DNA of 10,474 bases from an uncultured beta proteobacterium (GTDB taxonomy: Bacteria; Pseudomonadota; Gammaproteobacteria; Burkholderiales; Burkholderiaceae_C). Each line of letters starts with the position of its first letter. Position 1 is the first letter of the stretch. Below the pieces are notes generated by a model that did not search any database, was not told where the DNA came from, and saw only the letters and a program-made list of their open reading frames with translations. The translations under genes were made by a program, and so were the position numbers. Where the stretch lies: contig CAISLL010000228.1 of assembly GCA_903886165.1 (NCBI GenBank), positions 1 through 10,474 of the forward strand, in the 5' to 3' direction. This document shows positions 1-6,962 of this stretch, in pieces.

Positions 1-1229
1 CCACCCTGGCCGACTTTGACCCGCTGCAGCGCGAGCGCCTGCGCTCGGTCATTGCCAACAACCCGCGTAGCGACAAATCCCTGGTGGGCTTGACTGATGA
101 GCAGCTCGAAGGCGCTTTGTCGCTCACGGTTACCCGTGCCGGTGTGCGTCACCCCACCTTGCTGGGCCTGCTGCTGATTGGCCGCACCGACAGCTTGCGC
201 CGTCTGGTGCCCATGCACGAGGTGCTCTTTCAGGTGCTGGACGGCACCCGCGTCAAAGTCAATGAAGGCTCGCGCGCAGCCCTGATTGAAATGGTGGAGT
301 GGCTGGATCTGCTTTCACGCGGGGTCAACACCGAGCAGGAATTCAACGAAGGTCTGTTTCGCATTGGCATTGCCCGCGTTGAGGTGGATGCCCTGCGCGA
401 AGCCATCAACAACGCGCTGGTTCACCGTGACTACGCCCGCCGTGGCCCGGTGCGCGTCTGCTGGCAAAAAAATGATCTCATCATCAGCAACCCCGGCGGC
501 TTTGTGGAGGGTGTGACGCTTGCGAACCTCTTGACCACCGAGCCACGCCCGCGCAACCCGGCGCTAGCCGATGCCTTCAAGCGCCTGGGCCTGGTGGACC
601 GCACCGGCCGCGGTGTGGACATGATCTACACCAGTATGCTGCGCTTTGGCCGACCGGCGCCAGACTATTCGCAGTCCATGCCCGACCTGGTCAAGCTCAG
701 CATCAACACCGAGCCCGCTGACCTTGCTTTTGTGCGCATGGTGTTGCAAGAAGAGGCGCGCCAAAACGGGGCCTTGCCTTTCGAGACGCTCATGGTGCTG
801 ACCGTCTTGCGCGAAGCCCGGCGTATGAGTACGGCCGATCTGGCGACCCATTTGCATTGCTTACCCTTGCAAGCCAGCAAACTGATTGAGCCGCTTGCTG
901 AAGTGGGCCTCGTCCAGGCGCACGGCACGGGTCGTGGCCGCCAATACACACTGAGTCCGCAGGTTTACAAGCAGTTGGGGCAAGGGCTGGAATACGCGCA
1001 ACAGGCAAGGTTTGACGAACTGCAGCAAGTGGAATTGATCCGCAACTTGCTGCGTCAGCAAACTCGAATCAAACGCGAAGATGTCATTTCACTATGCCGT
1101 TTGAGCCCGCGCCAGGCCAAACACAAGCTCGATCAAATGGTGACATCTGGCTTGCTGGAACGCCACGGGGAAAAGCGGGGTAGCTACTACACCATCGCAG
1201 TCTCCCCGCCATCATCTGGCTCAACCTAA
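1..1229 (+). CDS. GHKL ATPase / winged-helix regulator-like protein (COG2865, AlbA_2-associated), 5' partial
   Basis: The frame is open from the left window edge (first full codon at 3) to tandem stops TAA-TAA at 1227-1232. The gene therefore starts outside the window, and the GTG at 84 is only an internal valine. The visible 408 residues contain a GHKL-type ATP-binding core: EAINNALVHRDY (nt 399-434), NPGGF (489-503), and the block RNPALADAF...LGLVDRTGRGVDMIY (555-629). This combination is characteristic of COG2865 proteins, which normally carry an AlbA_2 (Schlafen-type) DNA-binding domain N-terminal to it; that domain would lie upstream of the window. Two winged-helix-like segments follow, at about nt 777-968 and 1071-1200 (the second ends in LLERHGEKRGSYYTI). 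Family members are usually called predicted transcriptional regulators, but their targets are mostly unknown and they are common beside restriction-modification and other defence genes. A role here in controlling or assisting the downstream methyltransferase operon is inference. Confidence 0.85.
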   Translation, partial: TLADFDPLQRERLRSVIANNPRSDKSLVGLTDEQLEGALSLTVTRAGVRHPTLLGLLLIGRTDSLRRLVPMHEVLFQVLDGTRVKVNEGSRAALIEMVEWLDLLSRGVNTEQEFNEGLFRIGIARVEVDALREAINNALVHRDYARRGPVRVCWQKNDLIISNPGGFVEGVTLANLLTTEPRPRNPALADAFKRLGLVDRTGRGVDMIYTSMLRFGRPAPDYSQSMPDLVKLSINTEPADLAFVRMVLQEEARQNGALPFETLMVLTVLREARRMSTADLATHLHCLPLQASKLIEPLAEVGLVQAHGTGRGRQYTLSPQVYKQLGQGLEYAQQARFDELQQVELIRNLLRQQTRIKREDVISLCRLSPRQAKHKLDQMVTSGLLERHGEKRGSYYTIAVSPPSSGST

Positions 1230-1340
1230 TAACACCAAACAGCACTTAATGACATTCATTGAAATTGCAAACCATTGAATTAATTGAATATTCTTAAAAT
1301 TAAAGACAAATTCGTCGACGAATATCAACATTAACCACCC
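1230..1340. promoter_or_regulatory. AT-rich intergenic region upstream of the methyltransferase operon
   Basis: This gap is clearly more AT-rich than the flanking genes and dense in small repeats. It contains an AATGA-CAT-TCATT inverted repeat (1248-1260), three ATTGAA copies (1258-1263, 1274-1279, 1283-1288), a GAATATTC palindrome (1286-1293) and a 14-bp palindrome near the gene. A weak sigma70-like promoter is possible: TTGCAA (1265-1270), 18-nt spacer, TATTCT (1289-1294), each hexamer matching consensus at 4 of 6 positions. No good Shine-Dalgarno sequence precedes the ATG at 1341 (the preceding bases are AACCACCC). An in-frame TAA at 1332-1334 rules out an upstream start, so the downstream gene may be translated from a weak site or a short leader. 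The promoter call is tentative. Confidence 0.45.
1310..1323. repeat. 14-bp perfect palindrome, candidate operator
   Basis: ATTCGTCGACGAAT reads identically on both strands and has no spacer. It ends 17 bp before the methyltransferase start codon, where a bound protein would block transcription or initiation. It resembles the control sites of restriction-modification operons in placement only; no controller protein is known from the window, although the upstream winged-helix protein is a candidate. Confidence 0.5.
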
Positions 1341-4300
1341 ATGGCCAAACTCGACTTCCCCAGCTTCCAAAAGTACCTGTCAGCCTTTGACTTCCCCCGG
1401 CTGTTTGCTGACGTACTGGGCTGGAACCATGCCAGTTCGGATGCGGCCTGGGCCAGCGACGCGGCGGGGGAAACGCCTTTTAGCCGTCGCACCGTAGCCG
1501 AGCTGGGCGGCGTGGTCGCCATTCAGGTGGTGGTGGATGGCGGTTGGCCTGATGAGCAGCAACGCCTGCGGGTGTGGAAACACATAGTCCATTCCCATGC
1601 TGAAAACCTGCTCATCTTTACCGACAAACAAACCGGCGCAAGCATGAGCCAGTGGTACTGGGTCAAGCGCGACAAACACCCCGAAACTGGCAAGCCCCGC
1701 CTGACATCGCGCCGCCATGAATACTTCAAGGGCCAGCCGGTCGACCTGTTTGCCAGCAAGCTGCAAGCCATGGTGGTGGAACTGTCTGAATTAGACACTT
1801 CCGGCCGCTTGCCCGTGCTGGAGGCCGCCCGCCGCATTGCTAGCGCGCTGGATGTAGAAAAAACCACCAAGAAGTTCTTCAACGCCTACCAGCAGCAGCA
1901 TCTGGAACTGCACAAACACATCCAGGGCATCGACAACGAGCGCGACAAACGCTGGTACGCCAGCGTGTTGCTCAACCGCCTCATGTTTGTGTGGTTCATG
2001 CAGAAGAAGCTTTTTTTAAACGGTGGTGATGCTGACTACCTGCGCACTAAGCTGAGCGAGAGCACCCAACGCGGCCCGGAACGCTTTTTTGGCGAATTCC
2101 TCAACGCCCTATTCTTTGAAGCCTTCGCCAAGCCCGAAATTGACCGCAAACCAGATGCCAAAGCGCTCACCGGTCAAGTGCCCTACCTCAACGGTGGGCT
2201 GTTCCTGCACCACAAGCTGGAACTGGACGCAGACCAGTCCCCGCGTGTCGGCATAACGCTGAATGTGGCTGATGCCGCGTTTGAAGGCATCTTTGAGCTG
2301 TTTGCCAGCTTCACCTGGCACCTCGATGACACGCCCGGCGGCGATGCCGACGAGATCAACCCCGACGTGCTGGGCTACATCTTTGAAAAATACATCAACC
2401 AAAAGGCCTTTGGTGCCTACTACACCCGGCCCGAAATCACCAGCTACTTGGCCGACCGCAGCATCCACAAACTGATCTTGGAGCGGGTCTATGAACCCGC
2501 ACTTCCAGAGCTGGGCCTCAAAGAAGTCAAGTTCGACACCGTGCCCGACCTGCTGGCCCGCATGGACGCACGCACCGCATTGAAGCTGGTCAACGAAGTA
2601 CTGCCCAGCATCACCATCCTGGACCCGGCGGTGGGCTCGGGCGCATTTTTGGTGGCGGCACTTAAAAGCCTGATCAACGTCTACTACGCCGTGGTGGGCC
2701 GCGCTGAATTGGGTGCCAGCTCGGAGTTGGAAAAATGGCTGAAAGCCATCAAAAAAGACCACCCCAGCGTGGGCTACTACATCAAGCGCCGCATCGTCAC
2801 CGACAACCTGCACGGCGTGGACATCATGGAAGAGGCCTGCGAGATCGCCAAGCTTCGCCTCTTTCTGGCCATGGTGGCCAGCGTGCGCCGGGTAGAAGAC
2901 CTGGAACCGCTGCCCAATATTGACTTCAACATCCTGCCCGGCAACTCGCTGGTGGGGCTGATGCGGGTGGATGAGCATGAGTTCGACGCAAAGTACCGAC
3001 ACGGTGACATGTTCCGCAAGAGTTTTCGTGAACTGGTCGATGAGAAAAACCGCAAGTTGGACACCTATCGCCACGCTGCCGAAGTCGTAGGAAAACACAC
3101 GAACCTACGGGCATTGCGCGACGACATTGATGCGGCCATGCAAGAAGCCAATGGGATATTGAATGAGCTGGTGCATGACCAGTTTTCCGAGCTGAAAATC
3201 AAGTTTGAACAAGCGACTTGGGACTCGAAGAAAAATGACTTTGGCAAACCGGTAAAGCGTGCAGTCGTACGCCAAGACGTTGATGCGCAAACCCCGTTCC
3301 ACTGGGGCTATGTGTTTGACGACATACTGCAGCGTCGCGGCGGCTTTGACGTGATTTTGGCCAATCCACCATGGGAAGGGTTTAAGCCACAGGCCAAAGA
3401 ATACTTTTCGCCATTCTCGGAAAGTATCAGCAAGAAGAATATGTCGATCAAGGCATTCGAGGCGGAGCAGGAACGACTGCTGCTGGATGCCAATATTCGA
3501 GCGGGTTGGTTGACTTACTTGAGTCGCTTTCCGCACATGAGTGGCTACTATCGCAACGCAGCAGAATACCAATACCAATCAGCGGTTGTGGCAGGTAAGA
3601 AGACCGGGTCAGATATCAACCTCTACAAGCTGTTCACCGAACGCTGTTTTTCCCTTCTCAGAGAAGGGGGGCATTGCGGCATCGTAATTCCCAATGGCTT
3701 GTACAAAGACTTGGGTGCTACCGGGCTGCGCAACATGCTATTTGACCACACGCAAGTGGATGCGCTGATATCACTGTCCAATGAAAAATTCATCTTTGAA
3801 GAGGTCCATCACTCTTTTGGCTTGCTGTTCTTGAACTTCACCAAAGGTGGAAAGACCGAGAGTCTTCGGGCGACCTTTCGCATCAACCCCCGCGAAGCGA
3901 TCAAGGCAGAAGACTTTGCACGATTCGTCGGCGATGAAGACAACTTCATCGAGCTGTCGGCCAAACTCATCGGATCAATGAATGCAGAGACGCGCTCGGT
4001 ACTGGAATTCCGTAGCGCTACAGACGTGTCTATCGTTGAGAAGATGCTGAAGTTCCCATCGTTGGGTCAAGAGCTTGAAGGTGTGTGGAACTTGCGACTC
4101 ACTCGTGAGTTCGACATGTCAATGAGCAGCAAAGCGTTCAAAACGGAGTTCGCTGGCAATCGCTTGCCGCTGTTCACCGGCCGCATGTTTAACCAGTTTG
4201 AGATCACCAAAGAACACTCCGGCTATTGGATCGACGAAGACGAGGGGCGTCGAGTGCTTCTTGGGCGAACAGCGGATACCGGCCAGCGCTTGGATTACCA

Positions 4301-4856
4301 GAGCTATCGTTGGTTGCACCGGCGCATTGCGCGCTCAACCGACACGCGTTCGCTGATATCCACCATCGCTCCACCGATGGTGTTCACCGAGGTAAACAGC
4401 ACCACACTCAAGGTAATTGATAGCGGAATCAACGCGACCGAGCAGTGCTACTGGTGCGGGGTTGCCAATAGCATGGTGTTGGATTGGCTGCTCAGGCAGA
4501 GCATTACCACCACATTGAACATGTTTTACATCTACCAATTGCCAGTGCCGCGCTTGGCATCCACTGACTCACCCTGCACTAGCATTGCTGCTCGCGTAGC
4601 CCGCCTCATCTGCACCACCCCAGAATTCGACGACCTCGCCAAGTCAGTTGGCCTAAAGGGCTATCAAGACGGGGCCACCGACCCCACCGAACGCGCCAAA
4701 CTGCGCGCCGAACTCGATGGCCTGGTGGCTCACCTCTACGGCCTGAGCGAAGAAGAATTTGCGCACATTCTGAGCACTTTTCCGTTGGTGACCGAGCCGG
4801 TCAAAATTGCGGCCCTGAACGCCTGGCGTGATGTTGAGAGAGGGTTAATTTCATGA
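1341..4856 (+). CDS. Eco57I/type IIG-like N6-adenine DNA methyltransferase (large, 1171 aa)
   Basis: Predicted SAM-dependent DNA methyltransferase that transfers a methyl group to adenine N6 in a specific DNA sequence. Motif X-like GAYYTRPEITSYL is at 358-370, motif I DPAVGSGAF at 428-436, the motif II/III region HGVDIMEEACEIAKLRLFLAM at 491-511, and catalytic motif IV NPPW at 675-678. A helical insert of roughly 120 residues (about 540-660) separates the SAM-binding part from motif IV. The C-terminal third (about 900-1075, with YWID...GRRVLLGR and YRWLHRRIARSTDTRSL) looks like a TaqI/Eco57I-type target-recognition domain. The N-terminal 230 residues include LLIFTD...SQWYW (90-107) and the family-like stretch DVEKTTKKFFNAYQQQH (171-187). 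In type IIG enzymes a PD-(D/E)XK nuclease sits in this region, but I cannot point to a clear D...ExK triad, so cleavage activity is undetermined. ATG 1341 is the only reasonable start because TAA at 1332 is in frame just upstream. The stop overlaps the next gene by ATGA. A BREX PglX-like or DISARM-type enzyme is an alternative, but none of the partners expected for those systems is visible. Confidence 0.9.
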   Translation: MAKLDFPSFQKYLSAFDFPRLFADVLGWNHASSDAAWASDAAGETPFSRRTVAELGGVVAIQVVVDGGWPDEQQRLRVWKHIVHSHAENLLIFTDKQTGASMSQWYWVKRDKHPETGKPRLTSRRHEYFKGQPVDLFASKLQAMVVELSELDTSGRLPVLEAARRIASALDVEKTTKKFFNAYQQQHLELHKHIQGIDNERDKRWYASVLLNRLMFVWFMQKKLFLNGGDADYLRTKLSESTQRGPERFFGEFLNALFFEAFAKPEIDRKPDAKALTGQVPYLNGGLFLHHKLELDADQSPRVGITLNVADAAFEGIFELFASFTWHLDDTPGGDADEINPDVLGYIFEKYINQKAFGAYYTRPEITSYLADRSIHKLILERVYEPALPELGLKEVKFDTVPDLLARMDARTALKLVNEVLPSITILDPAVGSGAFLVAALKSLINVYYAVVGRAELGASSELEKWLKAIKKDHPSVGYYIKRRIVTDNLHGVDIMEEACEIAKLRLFLAMVASVRRVEDLEPLPNIDFNILPGNSLVGLMRVDEHEFDAKYRHGDMFRKSFRELVDEKNRKLDTYRHAAEVVGKHTNLRALRDDIDAAMQEANGILNELVHDQFSELKIKFEQATWDSKKNDFGKPVKRAVVRQDVDAQTPFHWGYVFDDILQRRGGFDVILANPPWEGFKPQAKEYFSPFSESISKKNMSIKAFEAEQERLLLDANIRAGWLTYLSRFPHMSGYYRNAAEYQYQSAVVAGKKTGSDINLYKLFTERCFSLLREGGHCGIVIPNGLYKDLGATGLRNMLFDHTQVDALISLSNEKFIFEEVHHSFGLLFLNFTKGGKTESLRATFRINPREAIKAEDFARFVGDEDNFIELSAKLIGSMNAETRSVLEFRSATDVSIVEKMLKFPSLGQELEGVWNLRLTREFDMSMSSKAFKTEFAGNRLPLFTGRMFNQFEITKEHSGYWIDEDEGRRVLLGRTADTGQRLDYQSYRWLHRRIARSTDTRSLISTIAPPMVFTEVNSTTLKVIDSGINATEQCYWCGVANSMVLDWLLRQSITTTLNMFYIYQLPVPRLASTDSPCTSIAARVARLICTTPEFDDLAKSVGLKGYQDGATDPTERAKLRAELDGLVAHLYGLSEEEFAHILSTFPLVTEPVKIAALNAWRDVERGLIS
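2011..2040 (+). other. Slippery T-run (T TTA AAC) with adjacent small hairpin inside the methyltransferase gene
   Basis: Seven T's (2011-2017) run into AAAC, giving an in-phase X XXY YYZ heptamer TTTAAAC (2015-2021) over codons 226-227. A six-pair stem, GGTGGT (2022-2027) with ACTACC (2035-2040), one pair being G-U, begins directly after it. A -1 slip would meet TGA at 2027-2029 and yield a product of about 229 residues, close to the boundary between the N-terminal region and the methyltransferase core. The stem is closer to the slip site than in known frameshift signals, so function is uncertain. Confidence 0.3.
4837..4844 (+). promoter_or_regulatory. Ribosome binding site of the AAA ATPase gene
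   Basis: The purine run AGAGAGGG sits 8 nt before the ATG at 4853, inside the end of the methyltransferase gene. It supports the overlapping ATG as the true start and suggests the ATPase is translated both by re-initiation and by direct ribosome binding. Confidence 0.55.
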
Positions 4857-5980
4857 AACTGCAAAGTGTGCGCGTGCGCAACTTCAAAGCCATTGTTGAT
4901 AGCAAAACCGTGAAGTTGGGGCCGCTCACGGCCTTTATTGGCAACAATGGGGCGGGCAAGTCCAGCTTGATTGAGGCGCTTGAGACCTACCAAAGCATCG
5001 TGCGGGATGGGCTGGACATTGCCATGCAGCGCTGGCTGGGCATAGAGCATGCGCGGCACAAAGGGCAGGAGGTTCGGCAGCGGCTGGGCGAGTCTGTCAA
5101 CCCGATCCAGTTCCAGTTGTCGATGGGTGACAGTCCGCGTAAGTCGCGCCGTATCGAACTGGCCGTGAACAACGATCCTGCGGGCAACCGGATGATGATT
5201 TCCGCAGAGCGGATCTCCCGCAGCGATCGCACATGGTTGGAGCGTGAGCAGATAGTGGCAGCGCAGACATACAGCGCGGGCAGATCCATGCTGACCGTTC
5301 CTATTGACGAGTTTGCGCCGCTATCGAGCGACGTACTGTCCTGGCAATTTCTGACCATGAGCCCTGAGCGCATGGGCTTGCCGGTGCCCCAGCAACGCAC
5401 GGACGGTGGCGTTCGCCTGGCGCATGACGGCTCCAATGTGGCGGATTTTTTGCTCGATTTGCGCCGGCAGGACACCCGTGCGTTTGATGGCATTGTGGAA
5501 ACCATGGGCTATGTGTTGCCCTATGCCAAAGACATTCAGCCGTCGCTCACGTCGTCTGAGATTGAACGCAAGGCGTGGTTGCAGTTGACCGAATCCAACT
5601 TCAAGGTTCCCGGCTGGCTGCTTTCCACAGGCACTTTGCGCTTGCTCGCACTGCTGGCGTTGCTGCGCCACCCCAAACCACCACCACTGATCGTTGTGGA
5701 GGAAATTGAAAACGGCCTGGACCCGCGTAGCGTGCATTTGATCGTGGAAGAAATTCGCAATGCCGTGTTGTCCGGTGTGACGCAGGTGATTTTGACGACG
5801 CATTCACCGTACCTGCTGGACTTGCTGACACTGGAGCATTTGGTGGTGGTGGAACGCGACAAGCGGGGGCATCCGCATTTTTTCAGACCTGCAAGCCAAG
5901 ACAAATTGCAGCGCTGGGCCACTGAGTTTGCCCCGGGAAAGCTCTACACCATGGGTAACTTGACGGGGTTAATCGCATGA
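4853..5980 (+). CDS. ABC-type AAA ATPase of a defence-type ATPase/Toprim pair (AAA_21/COG4637-like)
   Basis: The 375-aa protein has an SMC/RecF/OLD-like nucleotide-binding domain. It begins MKLQSVRVRNFKAI, and carries Walker A GNNGAGKSS (30-38), a signature-like helix LSTGTLRLLAL (257-267) where classical ABC proteins have LSGGQ, Walker B with two acidic residues and D-loop LIVVEEIENGLDP (279-291), and a switch histidine in TTHSPYLLD (315-323). The region between about 60 and 240 is a family-specific insert, too short for a long coiled coil as in SMC or Rad50. Its start overlaps the methyltransferase stop (ATGA), and its own stop overlaps the next gene in the same way. Such compact ATPases are commonly paired with a downstream Toprim-like nuclease, as in OLD- and PARIS-like systems. 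In those systems the ATPase acts as the sensor or scaffold that controls the nuclease; this role is inferred here. There is no transmembrane segment, so it should be cytoplasmic. Confidence 0.88.
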   Translation: MKLQSVRVRNFKAIVDSKTVKLGPLTAFIGNNGAGKSSLIEALETYQSIVRDGLDIAMQRWLGIEHARHKGQEVRQRLGESVNPIQFQLSMGDSPRKSRRIELAVNNDPAGNRMMISAERISRSDRTWLEREQIVAAQTYSAGRSMLTVPIDEFAPLSSDVLSWQFLTMSPERMGLPVPQQRTDGGVRLAHDGSNVADFLLDLRRQDTRAFDGIVETMGYVLPYAKDIQPSLTSSEIERKAWLQLTESNFKVPGWLLSTGTLRLLALLALLRHPKPPPLIVVEEIENGLDPRSVHLIVEEIRNAVLSGVTQVILTTHSPYLLDLLTLEHLVVVERDKRGHPHFFRPASQDKLQRWATEFAPGKLYTMGNLTGLIA

Positions 5981-6585
5981 CGATAGGTTTCATATTCGAG
6001 TGTGGTCCGCAAGGTGCAGACAAGCAGGTGTGCGAGTACTTGGTTGGTGAAATGTTCCCCGGCATCACCTGCCAATCCATTACGCTGGACAACAAACCCA
6101 ACTTGCTTGCGAACGCGCCAACAGCTGCGCGATCCTTGCTCGCAGACGGATGTGAGCGCGTGCTGATCATTTGGGATTTGCGGCCCGCATGGCCTGACAA
6201 GGCTGGCAAAGCATGCCGAGCCGCAGAACGCCAAGCCTTGTTGGACGCTTTGGCTAAAGAGGGTCTACAGGCTGCGCCGGTTTACCTTGTGTGTGTTGAG
6301 CAGGAGTTTGAGAGCTGGCTGATGGCAGATGAGGCCAAGTTGTCGGCTTTTCTATCCACCCCAACGCACGAATACAAAGTGCCCAGGGTCAGGCGACCTG
6401 ACCGTGAAAAGAACCCCAAGTCATTGGTCATGAAGCATTTTCAAATGGCTTTGGGCAGGAATTATGAAGACCGTGTGCATGCCATCAAGGTCATGCGGAC
6501 CAACCCACCACCCAATTGGGCCAAGTTGCGGCGGTCTGATTCGTTTGCGCGGTTTGAGGCTAAATTAGCTGTTGACCAGCCATGA
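5977..6585 (+). CDS. DUF4276/RloB-like Toprim-fold putative nuclease, partner of the AAA ATPase
   Basis: A small (202 aa) soluble protein beginning MTIGFIFECGPQGADKQVCEYL. Residues that fit a Toprim layout are E8 after the first hydrophobic strand, D67 after the second (RVLIIWDLRP, 61-70) with D74 nearby, and the block VEQEFESWLMADEAKL (107-122). That block closely resembles the conserved EhEAWLLAD-type motif of DUF4276/RloB-like proteins. The tail, with DREKNPKSLVMKHF (142-155) and SDSFARFEAKL (187-197), is also of the family type. Toprim proteins in such pairs bind divalent metal and cut DNA or RNA, and several act as toxins released by the ATPase. The substrate here is unknown. The start codon overlaps the ATPase stop as ATGA, implying translational coupling and a matched stoichiometry. 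I assign the fold from motifs only; a structure-based comparison would decide it. Confidence 0.68.
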   Translation: MTIGFIFECGPQGADKQVCEYLVGEMFPGITCQSITLDNKPNLLANAPTAARSLLADGCERVLIIWDLRPAWPDKAGKACRAAERQALLDALAKEGLQAAPVYLVCVEQEFESWLMADEAKLSAFLSTPTHEYKVPRVRRPDREKNPKSLVMKHFQMALGRNYEDRVHAIKVMRTNPPPNWAKLRRSDSFARFEAKLAVDQP

Positions 6586-6878
6586 TGACTTACCTCGCCC
6601 GACCATCATCGCGAATGCAGTTCGCCACCCATTATTTTCAGATAATATTTATGGAAATTGCTGCTAGCCCCATATGAAATAATCACAAGGAGCTATGACA
6701 AATGTAGCAATAAAAACCGCAACAACCCAAGTCAAATCCTGCATACCCGATCAATTGGCATCAACTCATGATTAACATATCCCTCGCCCAATCTGCCGAC
6801 CGCATCACAGCGCTGCTGCCAAGTTAACTTGCGTTCGGATCGCCAAAAAGCTAGCGCTAAAAACAACCGATTTGCTGA

Positions 6879-6910
6879 ATTTCATTATCTTCAGGCTCAG
6901 ATAATGAAAT
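6879..6910. repeat. 12-bp-arm perfect inverted repeat (hairpin), possible terminator or protein-binding site
   Basis: ATTTCATTATCT (6879-6890) and AGATAATGAAAT (6899-6910) are exact reverse complements around an 8-nt loop TCAGGCTC. A run of eight T's follows at 6930-6937, but 19 nt after the stem, so it is not a standard intrinsic terminator. It could end the defence-operon transcript weakly, in either direction, or be bound as DNA by a regulator or recombinase. The left arm core TTCATTATCTT recurs directly at 6956-6966. Confidence 0.55.
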
Positions 6911-6945
6911 GAAAAATGCATAAAAATCGTTTTTTTTCAACAACT

Positions 6946-6962
6946 TAATGAACACTTCATTA
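6946..6962. repeat. TAATGAA-CAC-TTCATTA inverted repeat
   Basis: Perfect 7-bp arms flank a 3-bp centre. Together with the bases before it, the site shares ACTTAATGA and TTCATT with the smaller inverted repeat upstream of the methyltransferase gene (1244-1260). This suggests a common binding protein or a common origin. Confidence 0.45.

Noticed and set aside
84..86. GTG as the start of the first gene
   Set aside because: The same frame continues open to the window edge, and the family is expected to have an N-terminal domain upstream, so this codon is internal.
2109..3098. Long (329-codon) open frame on the minus strand inside the methyltransferase gene
   Set aside because: It is antisense to clear methyltransferase motifs, has a His/Val/Gln-rich composition typical of reverse-frame reading of GC-rich genes, and shows no domain.
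6582..6677. 31-codon frame whose ATG overlaps the stop of the Toprim gene as ATGA, like the upstream junctions
   Set aside because: The predicted peptide is short and unremarkable, and no Shine-Dalgarno sequence is evident; the overlap is probably chance.
6879..6937. Standard intrinsic terminator for the defence operon
   Set aside because: The stem is AT-rich and the T-run begins 19 nt after it, so it lacks the usual stem/U-tract adjacency; kept only as an inverted repeat.
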